Notes under the pieces: model-generated | The model's input: only the letters and a program-made list of their open reading frames with translations | What the model was told of the DNA's origin: nothing | Database searches by the model: none | Shown: positions 1 to 11,217 of the stretch, in pieces | Position numbering within the stretch: the first letter of the stretch is position 1 | How the letters are laid out: each line of letters starts with the position of its first letter | From: Schizophyllum amplum | Lineage: Eukaryota; Basidiomycota; Agaricomycetes; Agaricales; Schizophyllaceae | Reading direction: 5' to 3' | DNA: 64,000 nt | NCBI GenBank assembly: GCA_007026445.1 | Contig: VDMD01000015.1 | Location: 496,001 to 560,000, forward strand | Made by a program: the position numbers and the translations under genes

Positions 1-552
1 AAGGTCCTCACCTTCAAGTCACCATGCGTCGTATGTAATGTTACAGACTGCACGATATATATCTCAGTGCGCTAGAGACGGGCCGTCTCACTCACCATTT
101 GGCGCAATTGAATATTACAGTCTGTGTCAAATGACAGTCACCGAGAATGGGGCCACAGAGCTGATAGGTTTGGGCAGCGCAGTGAGCTCGAGAAGTTGCC
201 AAGAACGACTTCAATGTATGTCCCCAGTAGATGGAAAGCAGTTGCCGATGTACGGAGAATTCCAGGGTCTGCCCAGAGCGCTTGCTACACAGAGAGTAAT
301 AACCTTCCCGAGCGTCCGTGGCGGACAAGTTCAACGAATCAACGAACTCGATCACTGGTCAAAGCGCATTATAGCAATCCAAATCAGGAAATCCTTTGTT
401 CCTGACTCCTGAGCACCACCATGCGTCATCCACGCCCTTTTCATTTGAAGCAATCACAACCTGGACTGACCGACCTTCCTATGCCTTGACTTTTGCATTG
501 ACCAACGACATCCTCTACGCCTCACTGTCCACCTCCTTCCTAAGGGCACAGC
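1..552. other. Window start, no supported gene
   Basis: Short overlapping open frames on both strands have no recognisable domain or splice pattern. The right end should hold the promoter and 5' leader of the DUF1996 gene that begins near 553. Confidence 0.5.
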
Positions 553-2578
553 ATGAGAATTTCGACAGAACTCTGTTGTCTGGCCTCGTCTTGCTGGCTT
601 TTATCAAGCCTGATATTTATGCTTATTTCCTCATGGCCGCAGTCTGTGCTGTCGAAGCAACATGTCTCCGCTCATGCTAAATGCCTCGGCTAGATAACGT
701 ACTGACGACTCAACGGATCGACCCCATCTTGACGCCGGGACGTGTCGCCACCCACGTGCACTCCGGTACGTCGTGAAGCCTGCTCCCAGCCTTATATAGC
801 CAGCAAATCGAGCATACCCAGTACTTGGCGGCAGCAGCTTCGGTCTCAACTCGACGAGCTCCGCCCTGCTTCGAAACAGCTCTTGCACGTCCATACCCAT
901 ACGCGAGGACAAGAGCAACTACTGGTATCCGGTACGTTGCCCGGTATGTTATGGCCACAATCTGCTGACTCAGATGTACTTCCACATAGCAATTGTATTT
1001 CCAGTAGGTGCCCTTCGCTATAGAAAATTCATTCCTAACCGTGGACTCCATTAGATGGCAAAACGGCACGTTTGCTCATGTAGACGGCAACGCGGTCATG
1101 TAGTACTAGCAATGCACCTCGTTTCAGGATCTAACCGGGATGCAGATGCAAGTAGGCATTCCATACCGTCGAACCTAGCTGAGGATATGGCCAGACTACC
1201 TTTTTAGCGACATAGCGAACAGCACAACATCATTTCCTGAAGACGTAAGTTCCGGCCAAAGACCAAAAGATGAAACCCAGGTCTGACTCTCATTTCAGTT
1301 CAGAATGATATCGGGTTCGCATCTTGCCTCTTCATGTCCGGCTCAAATCATTACTGATCTACATTGGCAGGCGACCCGAACTTGCGTACCTTTGACACCT
1401 CCAGCTTTGCTCAGCAAGCGATCACTTTTCTCTGCCTCAAGGATGGCGATGCCTCCGAGCAGTTCAACGAGCTACCGCAAGGGAGGTGCTCCAACGGCGT
1501 TAGAGCCCAGATAGTACGACATTCCTACTTCACCGAGACTATATGCTGACGCATCTGGCAGAACTTTCCAAGCTGTTGGGACGGCAAGGTGACGCGACGT
1601 GGCCTGCACATCGACTTAACTGAACTGATGGTCTCTTCAACAGAACGTCGACTCGGACGACCATCGATCCCACGTTGCCTTCCTGTCTACGGGACCAGAC
1701 AACGGGACTTGTGATGACCCTGCCTTCCCATATACGCTGCCGAGGATATTCATGGAGGTGGGAGAAAGTTCCTTTCTCTCACTTCAAATTAGTAACTCCG
1801 GCCAGGTATACTGGATCACGCAGGTCTGGGACGTGCAGCGACCGTTCTCCTGGACGCCAGACCAACCGTTCGTGTGCGTATTTCTTAACTATATCTTGTG
1901 TTTCTATGATATTGACTATACAGGTTCGCTAACGGCGACCCGACGGGCTACGGCTACCATGCCGGTACGTAGCACGACGTCTGTATTTTTTTTCACTAAT
2001 TACCTCCTATGCACAGATTTCGTCAACGGATGGGACCCAACCGCGCTGAGGAACACCCTCGATAAGTGCCACTGCGACCCATACGGAGATCCCTCGTGCT
2101 GCGCTGGGCAGGGTCTCTTCACCTTCGACCAGGACACCAAATGCTACATCACCGACTCCATCGAAGAGCAGAGTACGTGCATCAGTCCTTCTGGCCTTCC
2201 GTCTCTGCGCGTGCGAACTAACCCGCCCAAGCGAAAGGCAACCTTGACACCCTTCCCGGCGCCAACCCCGTACAAGCGCCCTGTTACGAAGCATACATCC
2301 CGACCTCGACGCCGGCCGTCGTCGGGCCAGTGTACGTGTACGGCGACCCAGACGCAGCCAACCCAGCCGACCCGACCTACACGGCCCTCGACGGTGGCGC
2401 CCAGGTCTCCACGCCGACCGTATCGACTCTCCGCGCCGCGAGCACCACCAATGTGACGCAGGCAGCGCAGGGGACCTGCATATTCAGTGGCGGCGTGCGC
2501 ACGATGGATGCGGTCGAGTGGCGATTGGTGAGAGGCATAGTCATTGCTTTGATGGTGGCTAGCAATTGTATCTTATGA
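553..2578 (+). CDS. Secreted DUF1996 domain protein
   Basis: Multi-exon gene for an extracellular DUF1996 protein, a family common in fungi and of unknown biochemical role. A hydrophobic signal segment (LLSGLVLLAF) leads into the family hallmark AYF. An intron of 48 bp ending CTCGGCTAG then joins to RIDPILTPGRVATHVHS. Further blocks are SCTSIPIREDKSNYWYP, WQNGTFAHVDGNAVM, FRMISGDPNLRTF, FPSCWDGK, the stretch with SDDHRSHVAF, and GYGYHADFVNGWD. Several introns of about 50 bp separate them. The C-terminus is Ser/Thr rich and ends in a short hydrophobic segment, possibly a GPI signal. The ATG at 553 is one base out of frame with the signal peptide, so either a base is missing near 560-580 or the true start lies elsewhere. 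Exons around 970-1250 are not fully resolved. The family call is sure; the exact ends are less so. Confidence 0.75.
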
Positions 2579-3151
2579 GCGGGGCATGGCCTGGCGCCTC
2601 CCGAGAGTATGAACACCCCTCGAGTAGACCATATAGACTTGTAGACCAGGTCTTCATGACACATAATGACGATACTGTGCCTTGCAGAGCACGGCGATGG
2701 AGACGCCCATCTGGCGAGCTGTCAGGCATAACTCGAGGGCAGCCTATGACTATTTGTGGCCAGCGCGCCGACCACCCCGGGAAAGGGCTGCTGTGCACGA
2801 AGTACAATGAATCGGCGCGGGCCTCCTAAAGGGCCCTCAAATAAAGTATTACAATCCATTGGATGCAGCCTGGTACGGTATGGAGGGTATCTATTGTATT
2901 GTAATGCGCGGGATTTCCAGGGTCCGATATGCAAGCGTATGTACGGGGGTGTGAAAGAAGTGTATGTAAGGGAATGGCAGAAGCTTATGCATGCAAATGA
3001 GGGGAAGCGTAAGGAGGGAATCAAATGGTGTAAAAACGTACGAAGAAGCAGAAGAGGAGAGAAAAATGCAGCAGACGCGCTCGAACGCAGCGGAACCTCG
3101 TCTCTAGTGGTGCGCGAGCCCGCTGCTCCATCGCTATCGCCCGCCGCTCGA
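2579..3151. other. Convergent intergenic region
   Basis: Lies between the 3' ends of the DUF1996 gene (plus) and the kinase gene (minus). Open frames here are short and show no domain. I see no gene, tRNA or repeat; it should hold both 3' untranslated regions. Confidence 0.5.
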
Positions 3152-5152
3152 CTACCGACAGCCGCCGCCTAACTTCACCCCCAACGTCCACGGATGATCC
3201 TTCACTTCCCCGATCGTCGCCCTCGTCTGTGGATTCGGATCCAAACACCTCCCCAGCAAGTCCCGCACCTCCTTCCCCAGCACCAGCCCCGGCACATCCA
3301 CCAGCCGGATATCGCCATCCACCGCCTCCTTCACAGTCGGGAAGGGCGAGTTGCCGGTGAGCAGGAACGACAGCAGGACGCCGAGCGTCCACACCTCCGC
3401 TGGGGCGGCTTGATACTTTTTCTTCTTGAGTATCTCGGACGCCGCGTACGCCGTCGTGCCGTAGAACTGCGAGTAGTAAGGTCGAGGATGCCCGGGGTCG
3501 ACGACGGAGGCGCTTCCGAAGTCGACAAGCTTGACCTAGGGGAGGGATGATCAGGACGGGGCGCATACAGCTGGGTCAAGGAAGAATAACATACTTTGTA
3601 CTCGCTGTCTATAAGGATGTTTTCATCCTTGATGTCCCGGTGCGCAACGCCCTGGCTGTCCAGGTAGTGCACCGCGTCGACGATCTGACTGAAGACGTAT
3701 CGCGCGCGATCCTCAGGTAAGCGCTTGTGTTTGGACGACTCAATACACTCGAAGAGGTCGTGCGAAGGCCGGCGACGCTGGACAGGGCGGGCCGGTTGCA
3801 GTAAATGCGGGTCTGGCATCGATAACAGTTCGTCAACTTTGCTGTCCTTTGTTGCCGTACTGAATGGCATAGGCTCATGCACCAGTGCAACAGAGGCAAG
3901 GTCCATGGAGGATTGGAAGGGGTGGCCGGCGAGCTGCTTGACGAGCTAGCGATGGACTCATGAGAAGATGAGGTAGACAGGCCGGGTAGAGGAGACAGGC
4001 CAGGTAGGGGAGACATAGACGACGATGCCTTGGATACCGAACGAGTAGTCTGTCGATTCTCTTTCTGCCATGGAGAGCCATGAAGTTCTTGCACCTGCAA
4101 AAGGTGAACAGACGCGAGAGCTGCGCGACAGACGCACGTACCAAGTAGTAGTAGAGCGAGTCTTCAAACAGGTCTTTGCATTTGACGATGTTGGAGTGGT
4201 CGAGGAAACAAAGAAGCATGACCTCCGTCGGCAGTTGTCCGACCTCTTCGTGCTGCATCCAGGCATAGGAGGGTACCTTACTCTTGATGATGAACTTGAC
4301 GGCGACCTCGTCTCCACTCCGTCGGTGCCGAGCAGTCATTACAAAGCCGTAGCCGCCAGAACCGAGCTCGTCTTCCAGCTGATAATCGTGCACGAAGTGT
4401 GGGTTGAGGCGATGAGTTTTGGAGAAGCGCGCGCAGTGTAGATGCCCGAGGAGGTTGTAGCACGAGGAGGGCGTTGCGACAGGAGAGACGTATTCTTCTT
4501 CCTCGGGAGACTGGAGCAGATGGTTCTTGGGCGACAGGTAATGGGAGACGTTGTGCTTAGGCTGGAGAGCTTCGGCGAAGGACTGATCGAAGGGGTCGAT
4601 TTCCGGAATGGAGATCTCGGAGGAAGGCGTAGACAGTTTTCTAGTTGCCCGAGTCTGTGACGGAGATGACGGACAGCTGAGACTGCGTCTTGCAACGACA
4701 GGACCTGGCTTTTGTCGCGGAGAGCTGCGGGACGATGACGGTTCTGTATCGTCGCATATAATCGACATGTCGCTTTCCGTGCGGTAGCGGCTGGGTTGGG
4801 CGGGTGGTGCAAGGGAGAAGTAGCCGCCGGGACTTGCGGAGGGGTCGTAGAGTGTTGCGTTCGAGTTCGTGGACGCCAGGAAGGGCAGAACCACGTCGTC
4901 GTCGGACGCCATACGCGGAGGCTGGGAGAACATCGGGGAGCGCATGTTGAGGTCGGAGAAGTGGGCGAGTCCGAGGGCGGGATTCAACGAGAGCGGCGGA
5001 GTATCGCAGGGTTGGAGTTCGACGAGCGCCGAGTCAAGTGCTGGCGTCAGATACTTCTTGAAAGACAAAAAAATAAGCGAGCAGCCTTTTGAATGTGGGC
5101 GAGAAGGTCCTAAAGCGGTCCCAGAGCGAAGGTCATGGACGCTCGAGAACAA
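3152..5152 (-). CDS. Ser/Thr protein kinase, PAS-kinase-like catalytic domain
   Basis: Exons run about 5152-4142, 4094-3595 and 3535-3152. The first ~220 residues are Ser/Pro-rich and look disordered. The kinase domain follows: Gly-loop ELGSGGYGFV, ATP lysine in VAVKFI, an alpha-C glutamate in PTEVMLL, catalytic loop HRDIKDEN, DFG in LVDFGSA, and EVWTLGVLL in subdomain IX. The APE motif is replaced by YAASEIL. Between YYYLVQELHGSPW and DLFECIES there is a Ser-rich insert of about 90 residues. The HRDIKDEN/LVDFGSA/YGT pattern resembles PAS kinases (yeast Psk1/2), but no PAS domain is visible. Inside exon 2, near 3935-3960, the frame slips by one base between the Ser-rich part and VKQLAGHPF. 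This is best explained by one missing base. The start at 5152 is the first ATG; an in-frame ATG near 4945 is an alternative. Confidence 0.75.
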
Positions 5153-5344
5153 GAACGCGAGATTGTCAAAGCGCCATAAACGCGGGCGATGTCCGGCGAA
5201 AAATCACGTGTGCACGCCTTCCGGTGGCCGGGCCGGCCGGGTTGCCGCGGATGACGGAACGCTCAACGGTGCTTGTCCGCCTCAGCAACACGCCTTGTCT
5301 CCCGCGCTCACGGCCGACGACGACGACAAGCGTATTCCGCCGCC
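5153..5344. promoter_or_regulatory. Shared divergent promoter, kinase/MADS gene
   Basis: About 190 bp separate the divergent start codons of the kinase (minus) and the MADS-box gene (plus). Regulation of both must come from here or from within the genes. No clear TATA box is seen. Confidence 0.4.
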
Positions 5345-7120
5345 ATGGGAAGGAGAAAGATCGAAATTCAGCCCATTCGGGTGCGTACTCCAGCCCGGGG
5401 CTTGGCGAAGACCATATTTATAGTCTACAACGATTGCAGCACGAAAGGAACAGAAGTGTCACGTTTCTCAAGGTCGGTAGGCGTCCCTTGCGCGTTCTAA
5501 TCGTTCTCCGTTCCCCTTGCGATGAGCGCCCAGTGCTCGCTGAACGCAAAGACAAAAGTTCAACTTGCTATTTTCGGAGCTCTTGGCATGTTCGCCTTTG
5601 TAATTTTAGCTGCCTATGACCGTTTTATTTATATCCATCCCCTTCACGGAGATTAGCCTCGCTTGCATCCGTCAGACTCGAAGACGCCATGCACACCCCA
5701 CCATCCCTGCTTCTTTATACCTCGTCATATTCACGATCGTCCTCATTACACCTCCCCCCCCCACCCGCGCTGACACGTCCCCCAGCGCAAGAATGGCTTG
5801 TTCAAGAAGGCCTACGAGCTCGGCGTCCTCTGTAGCGTGGACATAGCAGTCATCGTGTTCGGTGCGTGGCTCATCACCTGTCCAACATTCTCCGCAGCTC
5901 ATATGCGTCGCAGAGGAAAGACAAGGTCATCACACCAAGGTTTACGAGTATGGCTCAAGAAACGTCAGCGAAATTGTACAGAGGCATCTCAAAGTGCGCC
6001 ATACAACCGCTGTGCCTAGTCTTCTACTGAATACTTACGATCTCATGCTAGTTTGACGGCGACAAGGACGCGCGTGGGCCTAGCGACTTTTCGGGAGGAA
6101 ACCCGACCATAGCGGCCAACGATGATGAGGACGACGAAGACGACGACGCTCCTGCGCCGACGAACCCTCGCAAGCGGCAGCGCACCACAGGACCTCCCAT
6201 AGCCCCAACGCCAGTGAATACGTCTGACACGCGAACACCCTCGAACGATACTGCACCGTCACGGGCGCCCAGCGGGAATAATTTCGCTTCAGACAACGTC
6301 CCGAGCAGCCTACCCCACAGCGGCCCATCGTCCAATGTCAGTAGCTCACTCACGACATATGTCGTCTTCGCACTAACACGCGGTACAGGTCGACTTCTTG
6401 CCCCCGCAGACGTACCGACAGCAGGGACCCCCACTCACGCTCAGCGGCTCATGTACTCCGCCCCATCAATGTCCAACATGCCGTCCACCCTCTCATCCCT
6501 GCCCATCTCCTCCGACCGGCACCTCCCTCCTCCCGGCTTCGGCCAACCCAACACGAGCAGCCACCAAAATGCACGCGCCGGCACATTTAACGACAACAGC
6601 AACGCCACCTCCAGCCACCGCATGGACCCCCCAAACACAGGCTCCCGCCCTGGCACCGCCGCCATCGATACCGGCTCCGGCTACATTGTGCGGCCAGGCA
6701 GCGGCGCATCGACAGGTTCGGGCGGCGCTGACTTCGGCTCGGGTTACCCTCGGTCGTACGGTTCCCTTCCGGGCTATGCGAGCTTGCCAGGGGGCATCGG
6801 CACTGGGGGCGGTACAACTACGGCGGGCCCGGACCCGGACCCGGGGGACGGTCCTCGCCTGCTTCGGCGGGCGGTATGGCGGTCCTCCCGGTATGCCAAA
6901 CGTGGGCGGCGGGGGTGCTGGCGGTCACGACCGGAACATGGAATGGCCTATGCATGGCGGTGGACCTCCCGGCGGCGGCGGAGGAGGAGGAGGAGGGGGA
7001 GGTCCGGGCGGTCCAGGAGGTAACGTGGGATCTGGTCCACCCACGAGCGCCAGCATGAACTGGCTGGCATTTTTGGGAAGCGGGATGAATGCGAAGCAGG
7101 ATGGCCATCCACGACCTTGA
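5345..7120 (+). CDS. MADS-box transcription factor, Rlm1/MEF2 type
   Basis: Exons 5345-5380, 5440-5472, 5786-5861, 5914-5993 and 6052 onward encode a SRF/MEF2-class MADS domain: [41 protein letters not shown] and [19 protein letters not shown]. The first four exons sum to 225 nt (75 codons), and the frame is clean. The domain binds DNA as a dimer in the nucleus. Relatives such as yeast Rlm1 and Smp1 act below cell-wall-integrity MAP kinases. An acidic DDEDDEDDD stretch and a basic RKRQR follow, then a long Ser/Pro/Gly-rich tail ending in poly-Gly. The tail changes frame three times (near 6420-6445, 6798-6812 and 6870-6880), each time by loss of one base, mostly at G or C runs. The protein therefore cannot be read through as given. 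Intron 2 is 313 bp, unusually long here. Confidence 0.85.
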
Positions 7121-7180
7121 GGCAGAGTAGACATCCGCGACCTAGAGGCGAGGCAAGATGGCCATCCGCGGTCTTGAGAC
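7096..7180 (+). repeat. Three imperfect tandem repeats of about 28 bp
   Basis: Units at 7096-7123, 7124-7149 and 7153-7180 share the core CATCC(A/G)CG(A/G)(C/T)CT(T/A)GAG. The first overlaps the last codons and stop of the MADS gene; the others lie in its 3' region. Confidence 0.6.
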
Positions 7181-8603
7181 GCAATTTTGGGTTTCGTTGG
7201 CCATGTTTACACGGACTGTGTTGCTCGGGTTTCCTTGTTTCGGTACTTACTTACACATAGACGCTTTGGTATCTTATGATGTTAGGCGAAGGAATAGAGC
7301 AGAATTAGTAATGGTGACTGCTGGGTGGTTTTGTGAAGTTCAGCTTTCATATGACGAATCTGACCTGCCCACCGGGCGCACTTGGGGCGCGCACGAAGCA
7401 AGCACGAAGTTCGACTTGTGCGGTTGAGAAGCTTTGGGGCCGAACCTCGTGCATGCGGCGTGGCTCGTAACGCGTGGCCTCGCGTGGGCAATAGATCCGC
7501 TCTCCGATCGCGTCTCAGCCTCTCGGAACTTTCCCTGCTTGTTCCTGACCAAGTTCAACTTCGCCACCGCAAGTGCCCGGCGCCACGACTGCTATGTCTT
7601 GCCTGTTCATGATGGCGTCCGCCCCGTTGCGTGATGCGCGATACGTGTGGCTGAAGGGGCTGAACTTCGGGCCCCGGAAGCTGTCGCCCTAGCATGGGCC
7701 TCCTCAGGCGCGACCCACCCCAGCTCATTTGTTCCTCTTGGCAGCCGCAATGGTCGACGACCACTGGTCGTTTTCGTGTACACATCTTCTATGGACCCCT
7801 CCCAACGCTCTGGATCCCCAGAAAGTCGCAAGCCCCGCGTGCGCGAGGATGTCTGGACGATAACTCCGGCCAACGGTCCACGAAAAATATCGCGGAGGTC
7901 CGCGAGGGACAGCGAGGAACCCACGCAGTCCTCGTCATTCGCCGAAGGCAACAACAAGCATCAGCTCCCGCTAAATGGGAACTTCAAACGCCACACGAAG
8001 GCACATAGGAGACTTTTCATCAGAGTTGACCGTGAGGGGCCGCCGGCCCAAGCAACGGTTTCGGAGACAAGCCACAGGGCATGCAGGACCCCTCGGGTGA
8101 GCCGTCCAATCCACAATCAGTTACTCTCCCTGCTCGCTCGCTTACAGCTGATATACTGACCGCTGTTATGCAGGAGATTATAAAACGTGCGAGCTGGCCG
8201 GCGCATGCGCCTCGGGGCCGTCGGTTGTTACAGCACATTGGCAATAGCACCGTGGCGCGACCAAGGCGCGCGCGCCTCGGCGCCTTAAGGGGACGCCGGC
8301 ATGATGTAGCCAAGACCTGACGGGGGCAATTGTGGCTGCTCGATGCTACATATATGGACCTCTTTGTCGAGGGCGGGGCTTTCCGCTTCCCCTCGTCCGA
8401 CCTGAACCGACTGACCATATCGTCGCTGTACGGGAGCTGCAAACTCAGACGCGCACCACCTGTGGGCGCAAGCTAGATATAATCACAGTTTGCCGCCTCT
8501 CCATTACGGTCGACTAGGTGTGTTCTGCTATCCTATGCTCTTATATTTTGTTGACGTTCATCGAGGTCCATCCTACCATCGTCCAACCGTACAAATACCC
8601 ATC
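7181..8603. other. Intergenic, no supported gene
   Basis: About 1.4 kb between the MADS gene and the next gene. The longest open frame (7647-8159, plus, 170 codons) has no recognisable domain, no splice partners and no homology I can name, so I do not call it. The right end contains the promoter of the 8604 gene. Confidence 0.5.
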
Positions 8604-10257
8604 ATGCTCATCAAGTTGATTCCCGTCGCCCCTCAGCCAACCGTCTTGTTCTCCTTCGTCTTCCAGAACCTTGAGGACACCGGCGTCGACAACATTCCGT
8701 CCGGCTGGGAGACGCAACTCTCCGCACTCAACCGCGATGGGTTGGAACTACCGAAAAATTTGCATGCCCTCGACAAGGCCGCAGGCATTCCGGCCCTCAT
8801 TGAAGATGTAGTCTTCAGCGTGCCTGCCCTTACTGTTGTCTGCCGATATCAGGATGGGGCGGTGGAGGAGTGGCCCTTGATGGAGCAGTCATGCCTCGAC
8901 ACGCTCGACAATGTGATCGCGGATGTGATGGAGTCCGCTGTGGAGATGCGCCGCGAGAAGGAGCGCGAAGATGCGGGAAAGGAGACTACGAGCGACCGTG
9001 CGCGCGAGAAGAGACGTGAGCGCACCGTTGGGAACAAAAAGCAGATGTCCCTGATCAATTCGCTCCTTTCGTGAGTCGCTCGTTCACTCTTGTTCTCGAG
9101 GGTGCTTACCGGTTTGCAGTTCAACTGCGCACAACACTCACGCGACGTTTGAGATGGCGCTCGCATCTCCTGGCCCATCCGCCACTCGCTTCCCTGAATC
9201 TTCTCGGGAAAGCATGAGCTCCCGCGCTCTGCGGCGACGCGCTCGATCTACGCTTGTTGACGCCTTCCGCCGCTACGTGCTTCCCGAGCTCTCGAGGCGC
9301 TTTCGCAAGGAGGGATACTGCGTCTGGGTCATCGATAGCATGATCAAGAGAGCCCAACTCCGGATGGACGAGCTCGTGCAACTCGGCTACGGCCTTCCCG
9401 ATCTCATTGCCTCGCCATCTCGAGTTCAGCACTCCCCCTCCGTCAAGGGATCTGCCGAGGAGAGCGACGACGACGAGACAGACACCGACGCCAGCTCTAT
9501 TCGCACACCATCAGCCACAGATATCTTCCCCTCGCCACCTGGACAATATCAGCAATCGTCCTTATCCTCTCCGTCGACCTATTACTTCGATTATTATTCC
9601 CGAACCAGCACCAAGACTTTATCCCCACAGGAGCTTGCCGAGTACTCCGCCTTCTCCGCGCTCACCCGCAGACTTCGTAAGCTCATGGCGACAGCACAGA
9701 CCGACCATGAGCATATGGAGAATGAACGACGGCATCAATACGATGTGCTCGAGGTCCGCAGTCGGCGCCGCGCCTATATCAACGGGGGCTTCGCGCGCCA
9801 TGGCGGGCCGTCGGTGGCCCTGTCCACGCCGTATAAGAGCTCGCGCCTCGCACAGCAGACGTGGTCTGGCGAGGACTTCGAATACGCACCGCTGCGGGAG
9901 GATGACAAGGAAGACGAGTCCTTCCTGCGGGCGATGGGCCTCGCAGCCAGCGACGATGTCCCTCGCCCGCCGTCACGTCTGTTCGTGCCGTACGATTCTG
10001 ACGAGGAGGAAGAGGATGGCTGCTCGACGGACATCCAGCGCGGGCTGGAGCTACTTGGTCTCGCAACACCGTCGACCTCGTGGAAGTCCCTCCTGCATGA
10101 GGAGCCGGCAGAACCTCCCATGTACAGTGAGGATGACCCCCACCTACCGAACCCGTACGACGACATGGACAAAGACATGTCCGCCATTGTGCGCAACGTT
10201 TACATCGCTGGTGATGGCGAAGAATGGTCGGGAGATTCCCCTGTACCGGCCTTCTGA
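8604..10257 (+). CDS. Uncharacterised 534-residue protein
   Basis: Two exons, 8604-9070 and 9120-10257, sum to 1605 nt (534 residues plus stop). The intron is 49 bp with GTGAGT and TTGCAG. I recognise no catalytic domain. Residues 1-100 look globular, with hydrophobic beta-like segments (TVLFSFVFQNLE, VFSVPALTVVCRYQDG). A charged helical stretch rich in Arg/Glu/Lys follows. A second folded-looking part contains LRRRARSTLVDAFRRYVLPELSRR and YCVWVIDSMIKRAQLRMDEL. The second half is acidic and Ser/Pro rich (DDDETDTD, DSDEEEED), suggesting disorder. Its organisation resembles fungus-specific proteins with a small conserved head and a variable tail. I chose the ATG at 8604 because it opens the conserved-looking hydrophobic segment. 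Confidence 0.75.
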
Positions 10258-11165
10258 CTCTGAGGATTGACTTCCGCAAACGCCATACACGCGCCTAATT
10301 TACTCACTTATTTTGTATCTAATTGTAGCTTTCAGTACCGCATATCTGTGCCATAGTATGATTCCGCATGTACCAACGAGCCCGCTCATTGCGCACTATT
10401 TATCATTTGCATAAGCATACCCATACATACCTACTTACATCCCTCCCGAATTCGGCTGCGATTCACGTTGTCGACGCCGGATGGTCCCGCTCCTTCTCGC
10501 AAGCGCTGTTCACTAAAAGCCACTGCCGGGAATGAGGAGTAGCGATACCTTCCGCGAAGAAACGGTAATGCCGTTGCTGGACGAGCATCTCAGTGCTATT
10601 GCACGGACGATAAATTCGTCGGTGATATCGCTGTGAGGATGTCAGCGGGCAATAGCAGAACTTCACAACAGGAATCACGCACCCCCAAACTTGAGGCGGT
10701 GGCATCCATGAAGCCGTACGCCTGTGGAATTCCAGGACCTCGATGACCTCGGTGTTAAGGTCGCAGATCCAGGGTTCAACGCCCGTCGGTGCGTACGGAA
10801 GTCAAGCTAGACATCTTCTCAACGAGCGCCGCGTTTTGGGTGACGGTGAAGGCGGCCTCGATGATTTGCTGAGCAGAAGTTCCCGAATATACCGTCTACG
10901 AAAAAGTAGCTATTTCCGGCCAACACGCACCAGGAAGTTCGTTCGAGCGGGGGCACGTCGAGGGAAAAATTGCGTACACCGCCGTCACTGAGATTTGTTA
11001 GCTACATAGGCCAAAGCGCAATGCAGGTCCTCATACTACTGCAAACATTCTCATGTCAGCATCACAGAGAAAAGAGATATAAGCGACCTACGAGATCCTC
11101 GACTAGTTCAAAGTACGAGTTCAAAAAGGGACTCGTAAGGCTGGGCCGTCCTTTAGTCTCACAAG
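10258..11165. other. Gene-poor region
   Basis: Only short open frames on either strand, with no domain, no tRNA and no promoter I can assign. It leads into the inverted-repeat structure to its right. Confidence 0.5.
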
Positions 11166-11217
11166 TCAGACTCTTCTCACAGATTGACGGGGGGAAAGGT
11201 CAGTGAGAAGAGTCTGA
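11166..11217. repeat. Perfect 15-bp inverted repeat (hairpin)
   Basis: TCAGACTCTTCTCAC at 11166-11180 is exactly complementary to 11203-11217, leaving a 22-nt loop. No gene ends nearby, so it is not an obvious terminator. It abuts the left arm of the larger inverted duplication, overlapping it by a few bases. Confidence 0.7.

Noticed and set aside
3021..3566. 181-codon minus-strand frame over the kinase 3' end
   Set aside because: It is an out-of-frame shadow of the last kinase exon, which carries the DFG motif in another frame.
7647..8159. 170-codon plus-strand open frame as a gene
   Set aside because: No domain, no clear start context, overlapping antisense frames of similar length; GC-rich sequence gives such frames by chance.
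10750..10790. tRNA-like T-arm (CAGGGTTCAACGCCCG)
   Set aside because: The stem pairs over only three or four bases, and no matching acceptor, D-arm or anticodon arm can be built around it.
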